A stretch of 64,000 nucleotides of DNA, from assembly GCA_963931865.1 (NCBI GenBank), contig OZ007509.1, positions 18,720,440 to 18,784,439 on the forward strand. The letters run 5' to 3'. Numbering within the stretch: the first letter of the stretch is position 1; every line of letters starts with the position of its first letter. Under the pieces are notes generated by a model. It saw nothing but the letters and a program-made list of their open reading frames with translations. It was not told where the DNA came from and made no database searches. Source of the stretch: Axinella damicornis. Taxonomy: Eukaryota > Porifera > Demospongiae > Axinellida > Axinellidae. Position numbers and translations under genes: made by a program. Of this stretch, positions 24,956-37,700 are shown piece after piece.

Positions 24956-25377
24956 GGTCCTCTTCAACGGTACACCGCTCTATCTACTATCAAACTCTTC
25001 TCTCTGTTTTGTGTTATCTTTTGGACTCATTAGTGTGCGTACATTGTGTACCTGTATTGTGTGTGTGTACCTTATGTGTAGCGTTCCCCTAATCGGGGTG
25101 ATTCGCGATGAACTTGACTTGACTTGACTTGAATCCACAGGATAGAGCCCACACTTGACAGTCGTCAATCGCACTCTAGCTCCCAGAACTACGCGCATGC
25201 GTAGTTGACGTCTAGACGCCCGCGCGGTCAGCTACGCCCCCTTTTGGGATTTTTGGGCTAACGTCTTTATTTTTACCTGTGATCGTGAACGGTTGTCCGA
25301 ATACGTACCCAGACTTGTAGCAAGTACATGCATTGAAGGTCAGACATAATATATTTCTGTCTGTTTATCTAGTACCG

Positions 25378-25613
25378 TAAGGTAAGTCGGGGTAATTTCG
25401 GTCACGGTTTATTTCCGGTCACTTACATGTAGTAGAGAAGGGCTTCTCTATTCTAAAAGCTACGTTTTCAGCCAAAACTATGGTGCTGTGCAGATAGAGG
25501 CAACACTCAGCTATAACATATCTGTCGGCAAAATTGAGACCTTGCATCCTTTGCGCGTATCTGCCTAAGTGACCGGAAATACCCGGTGACTGAAATTACC
25601 CGGACTTACCTTA
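25378..25613. mobile_element. MITE with about 28-bp imperfect terminal inverted repeats
   Basis: Left TAAGGTAAGTCGGGGTAATT mirrors right AATTACCCGGACTTACCTTA; inner parts CGGTCAC and GTGACTG also pair. The element is 236 bp and non-coding, just upstream of Kelch paralog A. Confidence 0.75.
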
Positions 25614-25796
25614 TACACACAGTTTCATTTCACTTTATTAATCAAGTGGACAAGGGGTAGCATGAATGCATGATGACTGATGTTAAGTGCTTTCCTATAC
25701 ATGAGTTACCTAGCAAAGGCATTGTTAAGAAATACCAATTGTGCCATGATATTTAAGTCATCCAAATCCCAACTCTCTATAGGAATTTCGAACAAG

Positions 25797-28700
25797 ATGT
25801 CCCAGTATCATAGGCTCCCTACTCTGTTTAAACGAGGCCATTCAGAGCCATCTCCAAGGTTTCGTCACTATGCTTCTTCTGTTGGGGGAAGTTGCCTCCT
25901 CTGGGGTGGATGTGTTCCAGGCTTGTCACCTAAAAAACTAGCATCGACTGTTGAGATCTTTGACCCCTACCTGGAGATGTGGGAGCAGCAAGCTACTTCC
26001 GGAGACTCACCCCCTGGACTGGTTGATGGAGCGTGTGCAGTACTTTTGGATCAGCTGTATTCATTTGGAGGGACTGATGGTACATCATATTACAATTCCC
26101 TTCACACGTTGGATCCCACCTCACTTAAGTGGAAAGAATTACCAGTTCTGAACCAGGGTGCTGGGCCGATGAGAAAAGAAAGGAGTGGAATGTTTGCATA
26201 CAGTCAAGACCGATTGGCCATGTTTGGAGGCTATGGCATTCCCACAGGCCCCATTCAGCGTGGAGCAAAATTTATCGAGAATGCAAAGACCAGATATAAG
26301 GATGGGAGAGGGTGGACCAATGAACTCCACATTTTTACCATCAATGAAGGTATGTGACTATTGTCCCATTCCCCATTCTGGATTTCCCTTTCAATGTACT
26401 TCATTCCAGTGTTTTGATGACAGTATTAGTATATAGTTGCCTGTAGTAAAGTCCAGTGGATGGGCGTGCACATTGGAATGAACTAGTTGTGATGGTTCAC
26501 ACTAACTTCCTGGCTCCACCCTCCCAACGTGTGTGCCCAACTGAACCACAGGTGGATGGGGGAGCCATAGCAGCAGAGTACAGTGTAGTCCAGTGGACGG
26601 GTATGTATATTGGGAGGAACTAGTTGTGATGGTTCACACTAACCTCCTGGCTCCACCCTCCCAACGTGTGTGCCCAACTGAACCACAGGTGGATGGGGGA
26701 GCCATAGCAGCAGAGTACAGTGTAGTCCAGTGGACGGGTGTGTATATTGGGAGGAACTAGTTGTGTTGGTTCACACTAACCTCCTGGCTCCACCCTCCCA
26801 ACGTGTGTGCCCAACTGAACCACAGGTGGATGGGGGAGCCAATGTTGCAATGTGCAAGTATACATATACCTACCATTGTCATTGAACTCTCAATCTGTGA
26901 GCTGAAAAACCTAGTGTTATAAGGCACGGGATGATAGGAATTATGGCCATTCATTAGTTAGCTACATCATTTATTCTTTGTTATGAGGAGAATGTCATCT
27001 GCATGTCAGTTGTATGCTTAGCACCATTCACTTTCTGAAGGCAAGTGGTCCAGCCCTACCACCACTGGTCCCAGGCCCCCTCCTTGCACTGCCTTCTCCT
27101 TCACTGCTATCAGTGACCACATGGCTATGCTGTTCGGGGGATACCAACCAGAACATGGAGGCACAGTCAGCGACTGTTACCTCATGGATTTCAAGAAAAT
27201 GGTACACTCTGTAATAACACTATACAACACACACCACAATCATGTGCAATTAGTTGGTGGGACAGTTGTCCACATGGTACACAGCATAGTTCCATTTTCA
27301 AGTCATAGTAGAACTTACAATGTGACTGTATTGTGTCATTTGTCCCAGGAGTTGTCCACATGGTACACAGCATAGTTCCATTTTCAAGTCATAGTAGAAC
27401 TTACAATGTGATTGTATTGTGTCATTTGTCCCAGGAGTGGACCCAACTGGACAGGGCTGAAGGGGTCCCTTGGCCAGCAGAGAGAGATTCCCATGCTGCC
27501 TGCTGCCTCAACTATGGACAGGATCACCCCCAGGTGCTGGTCACTGGGGGGCAGGATAAGAATGACAACGCCATCAATGACATGTGGATCCTAGATGTCC
27601 AGTCTGGGAGGTGGAGGGAGGTGAGTGGTGATGTACATATGAATGTTTGACTGGTCCAGCTTCATTCATTATTATCCCATTCGCACATGTTAAGTAATCG
27701 GTCTGTTTGTCATTGTGTCAGTCATAGTTTCAGTGTATCCGTCATCAATGTTTTTGGCGGTTACAGCGAATCAGGCCATCTTGGGACTCATCTTCCACTG
27801 AAATTTTAACAACATTTCTGTGCTTGATAGATGGCAAAATGCTTCCAGTAGTTCACAAATTAAAGGCTTGCAAAGATTTTTAAATTGCTTGCAATATGTA
27901 ATGATGTCAGCATGCTTATACCAAATAAGGCACAGTAATCTGACAGCAGCATTTCTACATGTATAAGCAGCGCACGGGGTAAGTGCTTTATTGGGCACTT
28001 ATAGGGTTTTTTAAGTTTATAATCATGGGCTAAGTCAAAGTTGAGCAATAACTAGACTTGCGTGTGCATACCTTCGTGTCTGTCTGTGTGTCTGTCTGTT
28101 GGTGAAAGATATTAATGCTTAAAGCAGGGTAGTAAGGCGTTTACAGACATGATACTCATTGACAATTCGTATAGGGACGTTTCTGTTCCTGATATAAGTC
28201 AAGGTGGTTCTTTTTGTCATCATTTTAGCTACTTCCAATTATCGATTCTTGGCTCCACCCATTCGAAATTGCATGTGGCACTGCACTAGCACTGGCATAC
28301 GTATCAGCACTGTGCATGCACTGAGGCGCAACACAAAGCGCACATGGTCAGTATTCCATGAATACACTCTGCCCACAATGGGATTATGGAACCAACTTAT
28401 CACAGTGATTGGACATTCATGGATCATGTGAAATTAATGTAGCCTCGTTCCTAGGCCTCCGCCCAGATTTTATCTCACTGTGAGATAAAATCTGGGCGGA
28501 GGCCTGGGAATGAGGCTGCATTAATGTCCAATCATTTTCTTCCCTCTCCCCAGCTCACTCGTCCTGAAGGTGCACAGCCACGGATGTGGCACACTGTTAC
28601 TGCCTTCAGTTTGGGGCCAGGGCTGACACAAGTCACCATGTTTGGGGGATGTCCGAAGTGGGAGGGAGGAAAGCAACTGGATGCACAACCAAAGCTAGCA

Positions 28701-31700
28701 GAAACCACTGTGCTGGAGTTTGGTGAGTAAAATACAGTGCTACAACTGGCATTCCAGTATACAGTGGAACCTGTCTAATGCAGTCACCTGGGGGCCAAAT
28801 ATATTTGGCCTCATTAGAGACGTGGCTGCAATACAGATGACCTCTCTAAAGTGGTCATGTGAAGTTTTAGTGTGTTTGACCTCATTACAAAGGTTTTTGT
28901 GACACTGAACAACTTTGATTCAAGTAAGTTCCATGAAAAAGACAGTTGATTGTTTCATTTTTGTATGTTCAGTTTGGCACTTTCTATAACGTTAAACACA
29001 CATGCGCATGTACACAATGCACGCGTGCACTCGGTGGCCGTTATTGGCAGTGTATTATAGCGTGCTATAGCGTGCTTGGGGTGGATCAACGTGACCGCAT
29101 TACGTATTACGAAGGTGACCGCTATAGAAGAACAGTAAAGTATGGAGACTGTGGGCTCAAATTTCGGGACTTTCCCAAGCTGACCGCAATGTGGAGGTGA
29201 CCGCCTTATTCAGGTGACCGCTAAGGCAGGTTTCACTGTACTGCTAGTAGGCAGCTAGAGGCTCACACACTTTTGGTCATCACATACTGTTGAATTGAAG
29301 TGAGCAATGTCGAGCAGCGAGAAGACGAAAGTGCTCAAACTTCACCAAGTGAGTTTCAGCACAAAATAATAATATTATGTGTACATAGATAATGTGGAAG
29401 CCGTACATGTAAACGCATTACACACTCAATTAACAACAGACTAATGAGACTTACAGTATTTCATACCTTGAAATTGTTTCTCATGAATTTTGACTTGCTG
29501 CCAGTGTATTTTGCAATCATGAAATTGGCGCATAAAACGAAGATTATGCATGCCTACAGAATGCTCATCTTGGCTGAACCAGTAGGTTTTTGTACATATA
29601 GCTAAAAATATACACAGATCACCGTATATCTCTTCGTCACGACCTAGCAAGTACTGTGTACTAGTGCTGGAGAATTTTTGAGGGTTGGGCTACCGTCTGC
29701 CTCTCAGTAATTTGCAAAAGCATTTGAACAGTGAGTCTAATCGCCTATGTCCAAATGCCTTGAGGCATTTTACTTTCCTGTTCCAGGTGTTCATACTTCT
29801 TTCACGTGGTGTTGGAATGTTGGAATGCAACTTGTTTCAGATTAATATCTGTTATAGCTCCTGAGATATATAAAGCCGCAAAGTTACTGGCAAAAAAATT
29901 AATTGAATAGTACATCGTAATCTTAAGTGAGCAATGGCAACCCAGGTACCTCAGGAAGAGAAAAGCTCACCAAGGTGAATTTCAACACAATATTTTTTCA
30001 GTATACAACAATGAACTTTGTGAGCCTTCCTGGAGTGCTCAAACATTATACGCCAGTACCATGACCTTCTCGAAACATATTGATTACATTACATGATGCG
30101 CAACAAGTAGTTTACTACCTAGGAGTGTAGCTAATGAATGAGCACCTAGCTAGCTCCAAGAAAAAAGTGGACGATTTTGCCATCCACTAGACTTTGATGT
30201 GGTGGGTCAAACTTGCAAAGTGTGACTAGCTAACAATCTCTGGGAACACTTTCAAGCCCAACAACTTTGCAAGGTGAGATGGCTTTTTCATTTATGCCAA
30301 AAGGACAAGAACGGCCCATGCACCCAGTGCCAACTAAGGCCTATATCACCAGCTGAGCCCATACATGCATGTGTTATCACTATCACAACATGCTCAAAGT
30401 GTCACAATGTCATATAAGGTCATTGGCAGAAAGGGGTTGAGAATATTCACAAACTGCATGTTCGGTGACCGCAATTCTTATGCAGTGGCCAATAATTATG
30501 CAGTCCACTAGAGTGACATGCCACCTTAAGCCTAATGAGATTCAGCCTACATGTACACGTGTATGGTAACCAGATCTAGAAGTGCCATCACCATAGCAAC
30601 ACACCTGGGAAAGTTTATTATTCATGGCAGGGTCTGTCGTGGTAATTATAGTAAACATTGTGATTGTCAGTACAATCGTGAGCATAGGAATGTCACAATA
30701 TTACCTCTCCATGAGATGTGAATACAATTGACGGCTATAAGTCTACACATTAAGTTTCAACAAAAGTTTGCATCAAACTGTTGAGGCCCTCTACTAAACT
30801 GAAAATTTGGACCCTCTCCAAGGCCCCCACTCTGGCCCCATCATCAATACACACACAAATAAATATTCTAACCAATCCAGGGCTACAACCAAGGCAGCCA
30901 AATTGGCCATACATGATAATGGGCAGGGCCTACATGCCGAATGAGTACTTAATTAGCCACGGAACTGTTGTCACTTTCCATTGCCTCCCTTCAAGTGCTT
31001 CAGCAGCCCCACAAACGTACCTACTTACGTAGCTATTCACGCTCAAATAGCCCATCACTATAATTATAGCTGCAATCAGCAAGAGAGTAGAACATTTTCT
31101 CCAAAAAATGAGAGGGATTTACACTACCTCTCAGATGAGTAAAGAAAGAAGGAGAATGCTATTATCCATCCTCAGTCCATATGTAGCAGTAGCCTCATCG
31201 CCATGCATGTAGCCTCATTCCCAGGCCTTCCACACCTCCAGTATTTGATTGCTTGCAGTATGCAAAAACGGAACGAGGCTACATGCATGCCCTCTCCAGC
31301 TCCCATCCCTGGTGTCATGAACAGTGAGCAGTACCACCAGACAATTTTCCGGAATTGATTTCTAAAAGTGTGATAAAAGACTAACTACGACTACTACGTT
31401 TTGTCCCTATTAAAACCAGAGGTGTTCATAGAACACATACCCCGCACGGAACGTCTACAGGATACAGTGCAACTACAATCGACGTGACATCTCTGCCGAT
31501 GCGCATTGAAAGGTGCTATACTGTGTTCGTGTATGGCCATATCCAAGGTGTTGGAGTGACCGCTTACTGTATATACAACAACGTGCATATTGAAGCTGAA
31601 GAGGTGGGGCCAAATGTTACAAATAATAGGAAATAGCTGGAAACAACAGCCTAAACAATAGTCACGACGTCTGTGAAGTACATAAATCGTGGGAAAATAC

Positions 31701-34700
31701 TGTTTCCTAGCGGTCATCTCGAAGCATGAAGTTTCCAAATGCACTATGTGTCCTGGTCTTGATGGGACTCTGAGGTCATGAAGAGGTGGAGCCAATGTTA
31801 TCATGAAAAGTAGAATGATAGCCGAAATACAGCGAAATGAAGCGCCTTGACTTCAGTCAGGTACACATAGAGTAGGTTTTTTTGCTATTTGCTATTGTTT
31901 TGACTCCCTTTCGAGGGTCTATGTGGCGAGATTTCAATTTTTGACAGACAGACGACTGACTGACTGACAGACAGACAAAACTTAACCCCGCTTGGCGCAT
32001 GTGCGCGCGGGGTAACAACACTAGACCATGTAACAGTCCTAGGGCTGGGACTGCAGATGAAACTGCATGCTGCAAGCTTGAGGAGATCGACTGCTCAGCT
32101 ATAATTATTATTCCCCCCTGTGGTGTCGTTACCACCAAAGGCTACTAGAGAAACTATCACTAGCTAGCACAGTTGCTGACTTATTGAAAGATTGATGGAT
32201 TAAAAAGTGCACGGAATGATATACGGAACAAAACGGAAAACTGAGCCCACATGGCGGGCAAACGGGTAATTACAATACCGGAAATGCAACTATACCACAT
32301 TCCTCCCTCCTTAATATGAAGGTTCATACAAAATGAGAAATGAGAATAAACACACATGCATGTAAACACTCAAAGGCAACAGGTAACATACGATAGTTCC
32401 AAAGTCACTGATATCGAATCGGCGGGTTTCGATCACGGGTCGGATAACGTCGCTCGGGAGTCTCCGTCGTTGGAGGTACAGGATCTGGGGGTCCATGATT
32501 TGGAACACCTGTCTCCTCGACCGTTCCACTTTCATGTGACTCGGTACGACTCTCAGTAGGTGCAGTTGCATGTGGAGTCTCGTAGTTAGGAGTATGCTGT
32601 GCATTAGGATCCTCAGGAAATGGTGGTACGTCAATGTCACCTGGTTCAGCTCTTTGTTCAACCCTCGGGGTAGGTGCTATCCAGCTCTTGATCTGGTCTG
32701 CATGCCTCTTCCATCGCTGACCCTCATCTGTCTCAATGATGTACGTCACAGGTCCCAACACCTCTGCAATGGTGCCAGGGATCCAGTCAGGGCCAGGACG
32801 AAGATTGCGAGCCATAACTCGTTCTCCAACAGTCCACTCTCGGGCTCTTGAACGGCGGTCGTGTGCAGACTTTTGCAGGGCTTGTTTGTCTAGTACAGAT
32901 TTCTCACAATCAGGCTGCAACAGGTTGAACCTTGTCCTGAGATCACGTTGCATGAACAGTTTGCATGGGGGTACACCGGTAGTAGCGTGTTTCGTCGTGC
33001 GATAGGTGAGCAGGTATGAGGAGATGCGCTGACTCAGTGAACGGCCATCATCTAGTGATGCCTTGAGACTTTGTTTGAGAGACTGAATGAAACGCTCAGC
33101 TAAGCCATTAGATGCTGGGTGGTACGGAGCACTTTTGACATGCTTAATCCCATTACGCTTTGTGAAGATCTCGAAGTCTTCTGCGATGAATTGGGGGCCA
33201 TTATCTGTAATGAGGTGCTCTGGAATGCCATGTGTAGCAAACCACTCTCTCAACACATCTAGAGTCTTCGACACAGTGGTGGTAGACATGACTCGAACCT
33301 CAGGCCACTTCGAATACGCATCCACTGCTATCAGAAACATTGAGCCTTGAAATGGTCCTGCGAAGTCCAGGTGGACTCGCTGCCACGGCTTGGCTGGCCA
33401 CACCCACGGATGCAGGGGAGCCACGGACGGTGCTCTCTTCACAGCTTGGCAGGATTTGCAAGCTTTGGCTAGATTCTCCAGCTCTTTGTCAAGGCCGGGC
33501 CACCACATGTAGCTTCTGGCTACAGACTTCATTCTGGTAACTCCTGGGTGGTCCTGGTGAAGTTCCTGAAGCAGCTTTTCTCTCAACCTCTTTGGTATGA
33601 CCACACGATATCCCCATAGCACACAACCCTCCTCCACCGTCAACTCATTTCGTCGGTCAAAATATGGACGGAGCCATGCCGGAATCTCCTTTGGCCACTT
33701 GTCTCTTGTGTAGCGATACACCTTGCTGAGCACTGGGTCAGAGCCAGTTACAGCTCGCAGCTGACGCACGGTCACTGGAAGTGCTTCCATTTGGGAGATA
33801 TTGAAAATCTTGGGATCAGGGTAGGTGTCTTCCGGAGGGATTCCACTCAATGGCAGGCGAGAAAGTCCATCGGCATTTCCATGGTTTCCAGTCGGACGGA
33901 ACTCAATGTCATAATGGTACGCTGATAAAATCCATGCCCATCTCTGCAGTCTGGCAGCAGCAAGAGACGGTATGCCTTTCTTGGGATTGAGGATGGCGGT
34001 GAGAGGTTTGTGATCGGTAACCAGGGTAAATTGGCGACCGTACAGGTACGAATGGAAGTGCTTCACTCCGAAGATTAGTGAGAGAGCCTCTTTCTCCACT
34101 TGTGCGTAGTTCTTTTCGCTACTTGTGAGGGTGCGCGATGCAAACGCCACGGGGCGCTCACTGCCATCAGGGAGAACATGTGCAATCACGGCTCCGATGC
34201 CGTACGCAGAGGCGTCGCCGGCCATCCGGATTGGCAGGCTGGGAGTGTAGTGAGTGAGAACCTTTGAAGAGGTGAGCTTCTCCTTGGCTAGGTTGAAACT
34301 ACTTTGGCACTCTTTTGACCACTTCCACTTGGTATCCTTGTGCAGAAGGTTGTTGAGCGGGTTGAGGATAGTCGCGGCATTTGGGATGAATTTGCCGTAA
34401 TAGTTAATCAACCCTAAGAAGGAACGTAACTCATTGATGTTCTTTGGAGCAGGGGCTTGGACAATTGCTCACAGCTTGTCCTCTGTGGTGTGAATACCTT
34501 CAGCGTCCACACGGTGCCCAAGGAAGTCCACGCTGGGCTGGAGGAATCTGCACTTGGCCCACTTCACATGGACGCCATGTCGCAGGAGACGTCTCAACAC
34601 TTCCTCCAGATGCTCCAAATGCTCCTCGTCTGTCTTGCCAGTGATGATGATGTCGTCAATATAGCAAGCTACTCCATCGATTCCCTGAAGTATGGAGTCC

Positions 34701-37700
34701 ATAGTTCTTTGAAAGATAGTGGGAGCAGAGGCGATCCCAAACGGGAGCCTGGTGTACTGGTATAAACCCTTGGGGGTGTTAATGGTGACATACTTCCTCG
34801 AATCCTCATCCAACAACAGTTGGTTGTATGCGTGCGATAGGTCGAGGGTAGTGAACTTCTTGCCTCCAGATAGGGTGGCGAAGATGTCGTCCGGCTTTGG
34901 CAGTGGGTACTGATCCACGTCGAGTACAGGGTTGACCGTTACTTTGTAGTCCCCGCACAGCCTGAGACGACCATCACGTTTAGGAACTGCAACGATGGGT
35001 GCCGCCCACTCACTGTAGGTCGTCATTTCTATCACCCCATCGCTCTCCAGTCGGTTGAGCTCACTCTCCACACGTTCCCTCAGGGCAAAAGGGACGGAGC
35101 GAGGCTTGAAGAACTTGGGCTTAGCATCTTTTGTCACACTCAACTTGGCCTGGAATGGCGTGATTGTGCCCAGTGTCTCCGAGAAAACCTCCTGGTACTT
35201 GTCTTGCAGAGCAGTCACTCGACTTTCCAAACTGCTCTCTGATAAGGCAACCTTTCCAATGGTCCTCCAATCCAGCTTCACCACCTTCAGCCAATCTCGC
35301 CCCATCAGGCTCGGGCCTGATCCTTGAACCACCAGTAGCTTCAGGTTCTTGTGGTGTTGCTGACCATAGACCACGTCCACGCAGATACTACCCTTCACAG
35401 GAATCTGTTCTCCAGTGTAAGTCCTGAGTACAACGCTGGTCTTCTGCAACTTCACAGAGGGGAGTAGAGATGCCAACACTGATTCAGAGGCAATGGACAC
35501 ACCAGCCCCAGTGTCCACTTCCATGGTGAGAGGCTGTCCACTGACATGCAACTTCACCTTGTAAGGGTGACTGTGTCCAGGGGTACACAGGGGGCAGATC
35601 CACCACTGCGCTCCTGTGTGCATTTGCTAGACTATATGCGAACTAAAATTTTCCCGTATATTTTGTGTGAAGGAAAATTACTCACCTCGAGCTCCGTCTT
35701 CCAACACCACAGGTCAGTCAACTCTTTCCGCTGGCATGCATCCAACCAACCGCCTGCGCCACACACAATAGATTTATGACCGCCACAAACTAGCTACGGG
35801 ACTGCCAGTGATCGATTACTGGTTATTTGCGAATTCCTACCGCGTGCATGGCACATGTTATGTTATATTCATGACGGAGCTGGGAGACCCATAATCATTT
35901 TTTATGTAGCTACAACTCTGTGGTGTAAATAGCAGTCACTTGCCTCGCTTCCCGCTCGGCAATTACGTACTCCACACAAGGAACAGGAAGTTGCAAAACG
36001 ACATAGAACACAAAGGGCTTAGGGTGACACTCCCATACACGCTGTAGTCAGAGCTGCGACCAGGCTTATCAGCGAATATCTTGACCCCAATATACTAAGG
36101 AAATGCTGCAGTCGCTACGCATTCTTCTGCCTATACTATTGGCAGTCAACGGCTGAAATACAGTGGGTCAAGAGTCTTTTCGTGATGTGGTCAAGCAGTC
36201 AAGCAGCAAAAATGATGGTCAAGATTTCTTGACCCCAGTCGCAGCTCTGACTACGGTGTCAATGGGAGTCACAGCTTTGACTACGGTATCAATGGGAGTC
36301 ACAGCTCTGACTACCATGTCAATGGGAGTCACAGCTCTGACTACAGCGTCAATGGGAGTGTCACCCCCTTGGAACAGGAAGTTGCAAAACGACTTACAGG
36401 TGTAAACATAGTGTATAATTATGCTACCAGTTCTATCGAGGGGCAACCGCACTCCTGGTAGCCGCGGTTAAAAGGTAGCACAAGCTAAGTGTGGGAACAG
36501 GAAGTTGCAAAACGACTTACAGGTGTAAACATAGTGTATAATTATGCTACCAGTTCTATTTAAGGTAGGAAGCATGGCATCGGCGAAATCGCGCAATTTT
36601 GCTCATGAATAATTAATGAGATGACGTCACTCGCATACGGTTATATAGAGTTATTCATCTGTTTACGTTTTCCCATGGCGGCAACCGGAATAAACAAGGG
36701 GGGCTTCTCTCTTTGATGCGGCTAGCAGCCCTTTCAAGTTTCAAATCGGTACTCTGATGTGGCCGTGCGGTACTTTGAAGGTTTGTTTGAACACACTTTT
36801 TTTTATTTTTTTTTAATTTTTTTTTACGTAAGAAGCTATTCTGGCTTATTGAATGTAGCGATAGGCTATCTGAGTGTGAATAGCTAGGTCGAGTGAGCAG
36901 AATGTTTGTTGGGCTGCTGAAGTGGCCGAAGAACAGCCTGGAAAGTGAACAGCCTCTGACAGCTCCCTGGCCAAGGTACTCTAGAGAGTTGACCTTTCGG
37001 CATTACAGGCCCCGCCCATTTTCGTGTTAGGGCGATTTTGGCTGGTTTGGTAGCTGGACTGGGCTGGTGAGAGGGAGTAGATGTGTGGCCAAAACTCTGT
37101 AACCGAGAGGTGAATGTGGAAAAGCATCCCTAGTTTTGCAGGGGGTAGGTTGACCTTATGGAAACTGGCCTTGGCTTTGGTCGGTTTTAGTTGGTGTGCG
37201 TGGAATTTTTTTTGAAAGCCTAGGGTAGCCAAACCTCTGTTTTTGAGGGCGGCAGTGAGTTTTGGGCTGTAGCCTGCAAGTGAGGAGAGCAGATGGTAAA
37301 TCCATCCGTAGTTTTTGGGCCTGTTTAGTGTGTGTATTGATGATGGGCTCAGAGTGTGGGTGGGGCCTTGGAGAGGGTCCAAATTTTCAATTTCGTAGAG
37401 GGCCTTAAAATTGAGTTTTAGGGCATTTTCAAGCAGAGGGAGCAGTTTGATGCAAAGTATTGCTGAAACTTGTGTACGCTTTGATGCTGCCAATTTATCC
37501 ATCAACTTGGTTTCGGAGATCGCGGTACCCATGTTTGCTACCTTAATTAAAAGTACACTGTGGACAGCTCCATTGACCCTTAGGTTTGGACGTCAGACCA
37601 ACGCATGGAAAGTGGAACCACTCGATAGGACACTGCATGTGGGAGGGGGATATAGATGACAGAAATAAGCAACCAGGATAATGCCGTTCAGTAGTTGGTG

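Noticed and set aside
24041..31804. Similar frames at 24041-24307 and 31394-31804 that look like a conserved protein
   Set aside because: The similarity extends over the whole non-coding element and indels break the frame between copies; it is DNA repeat similarity.
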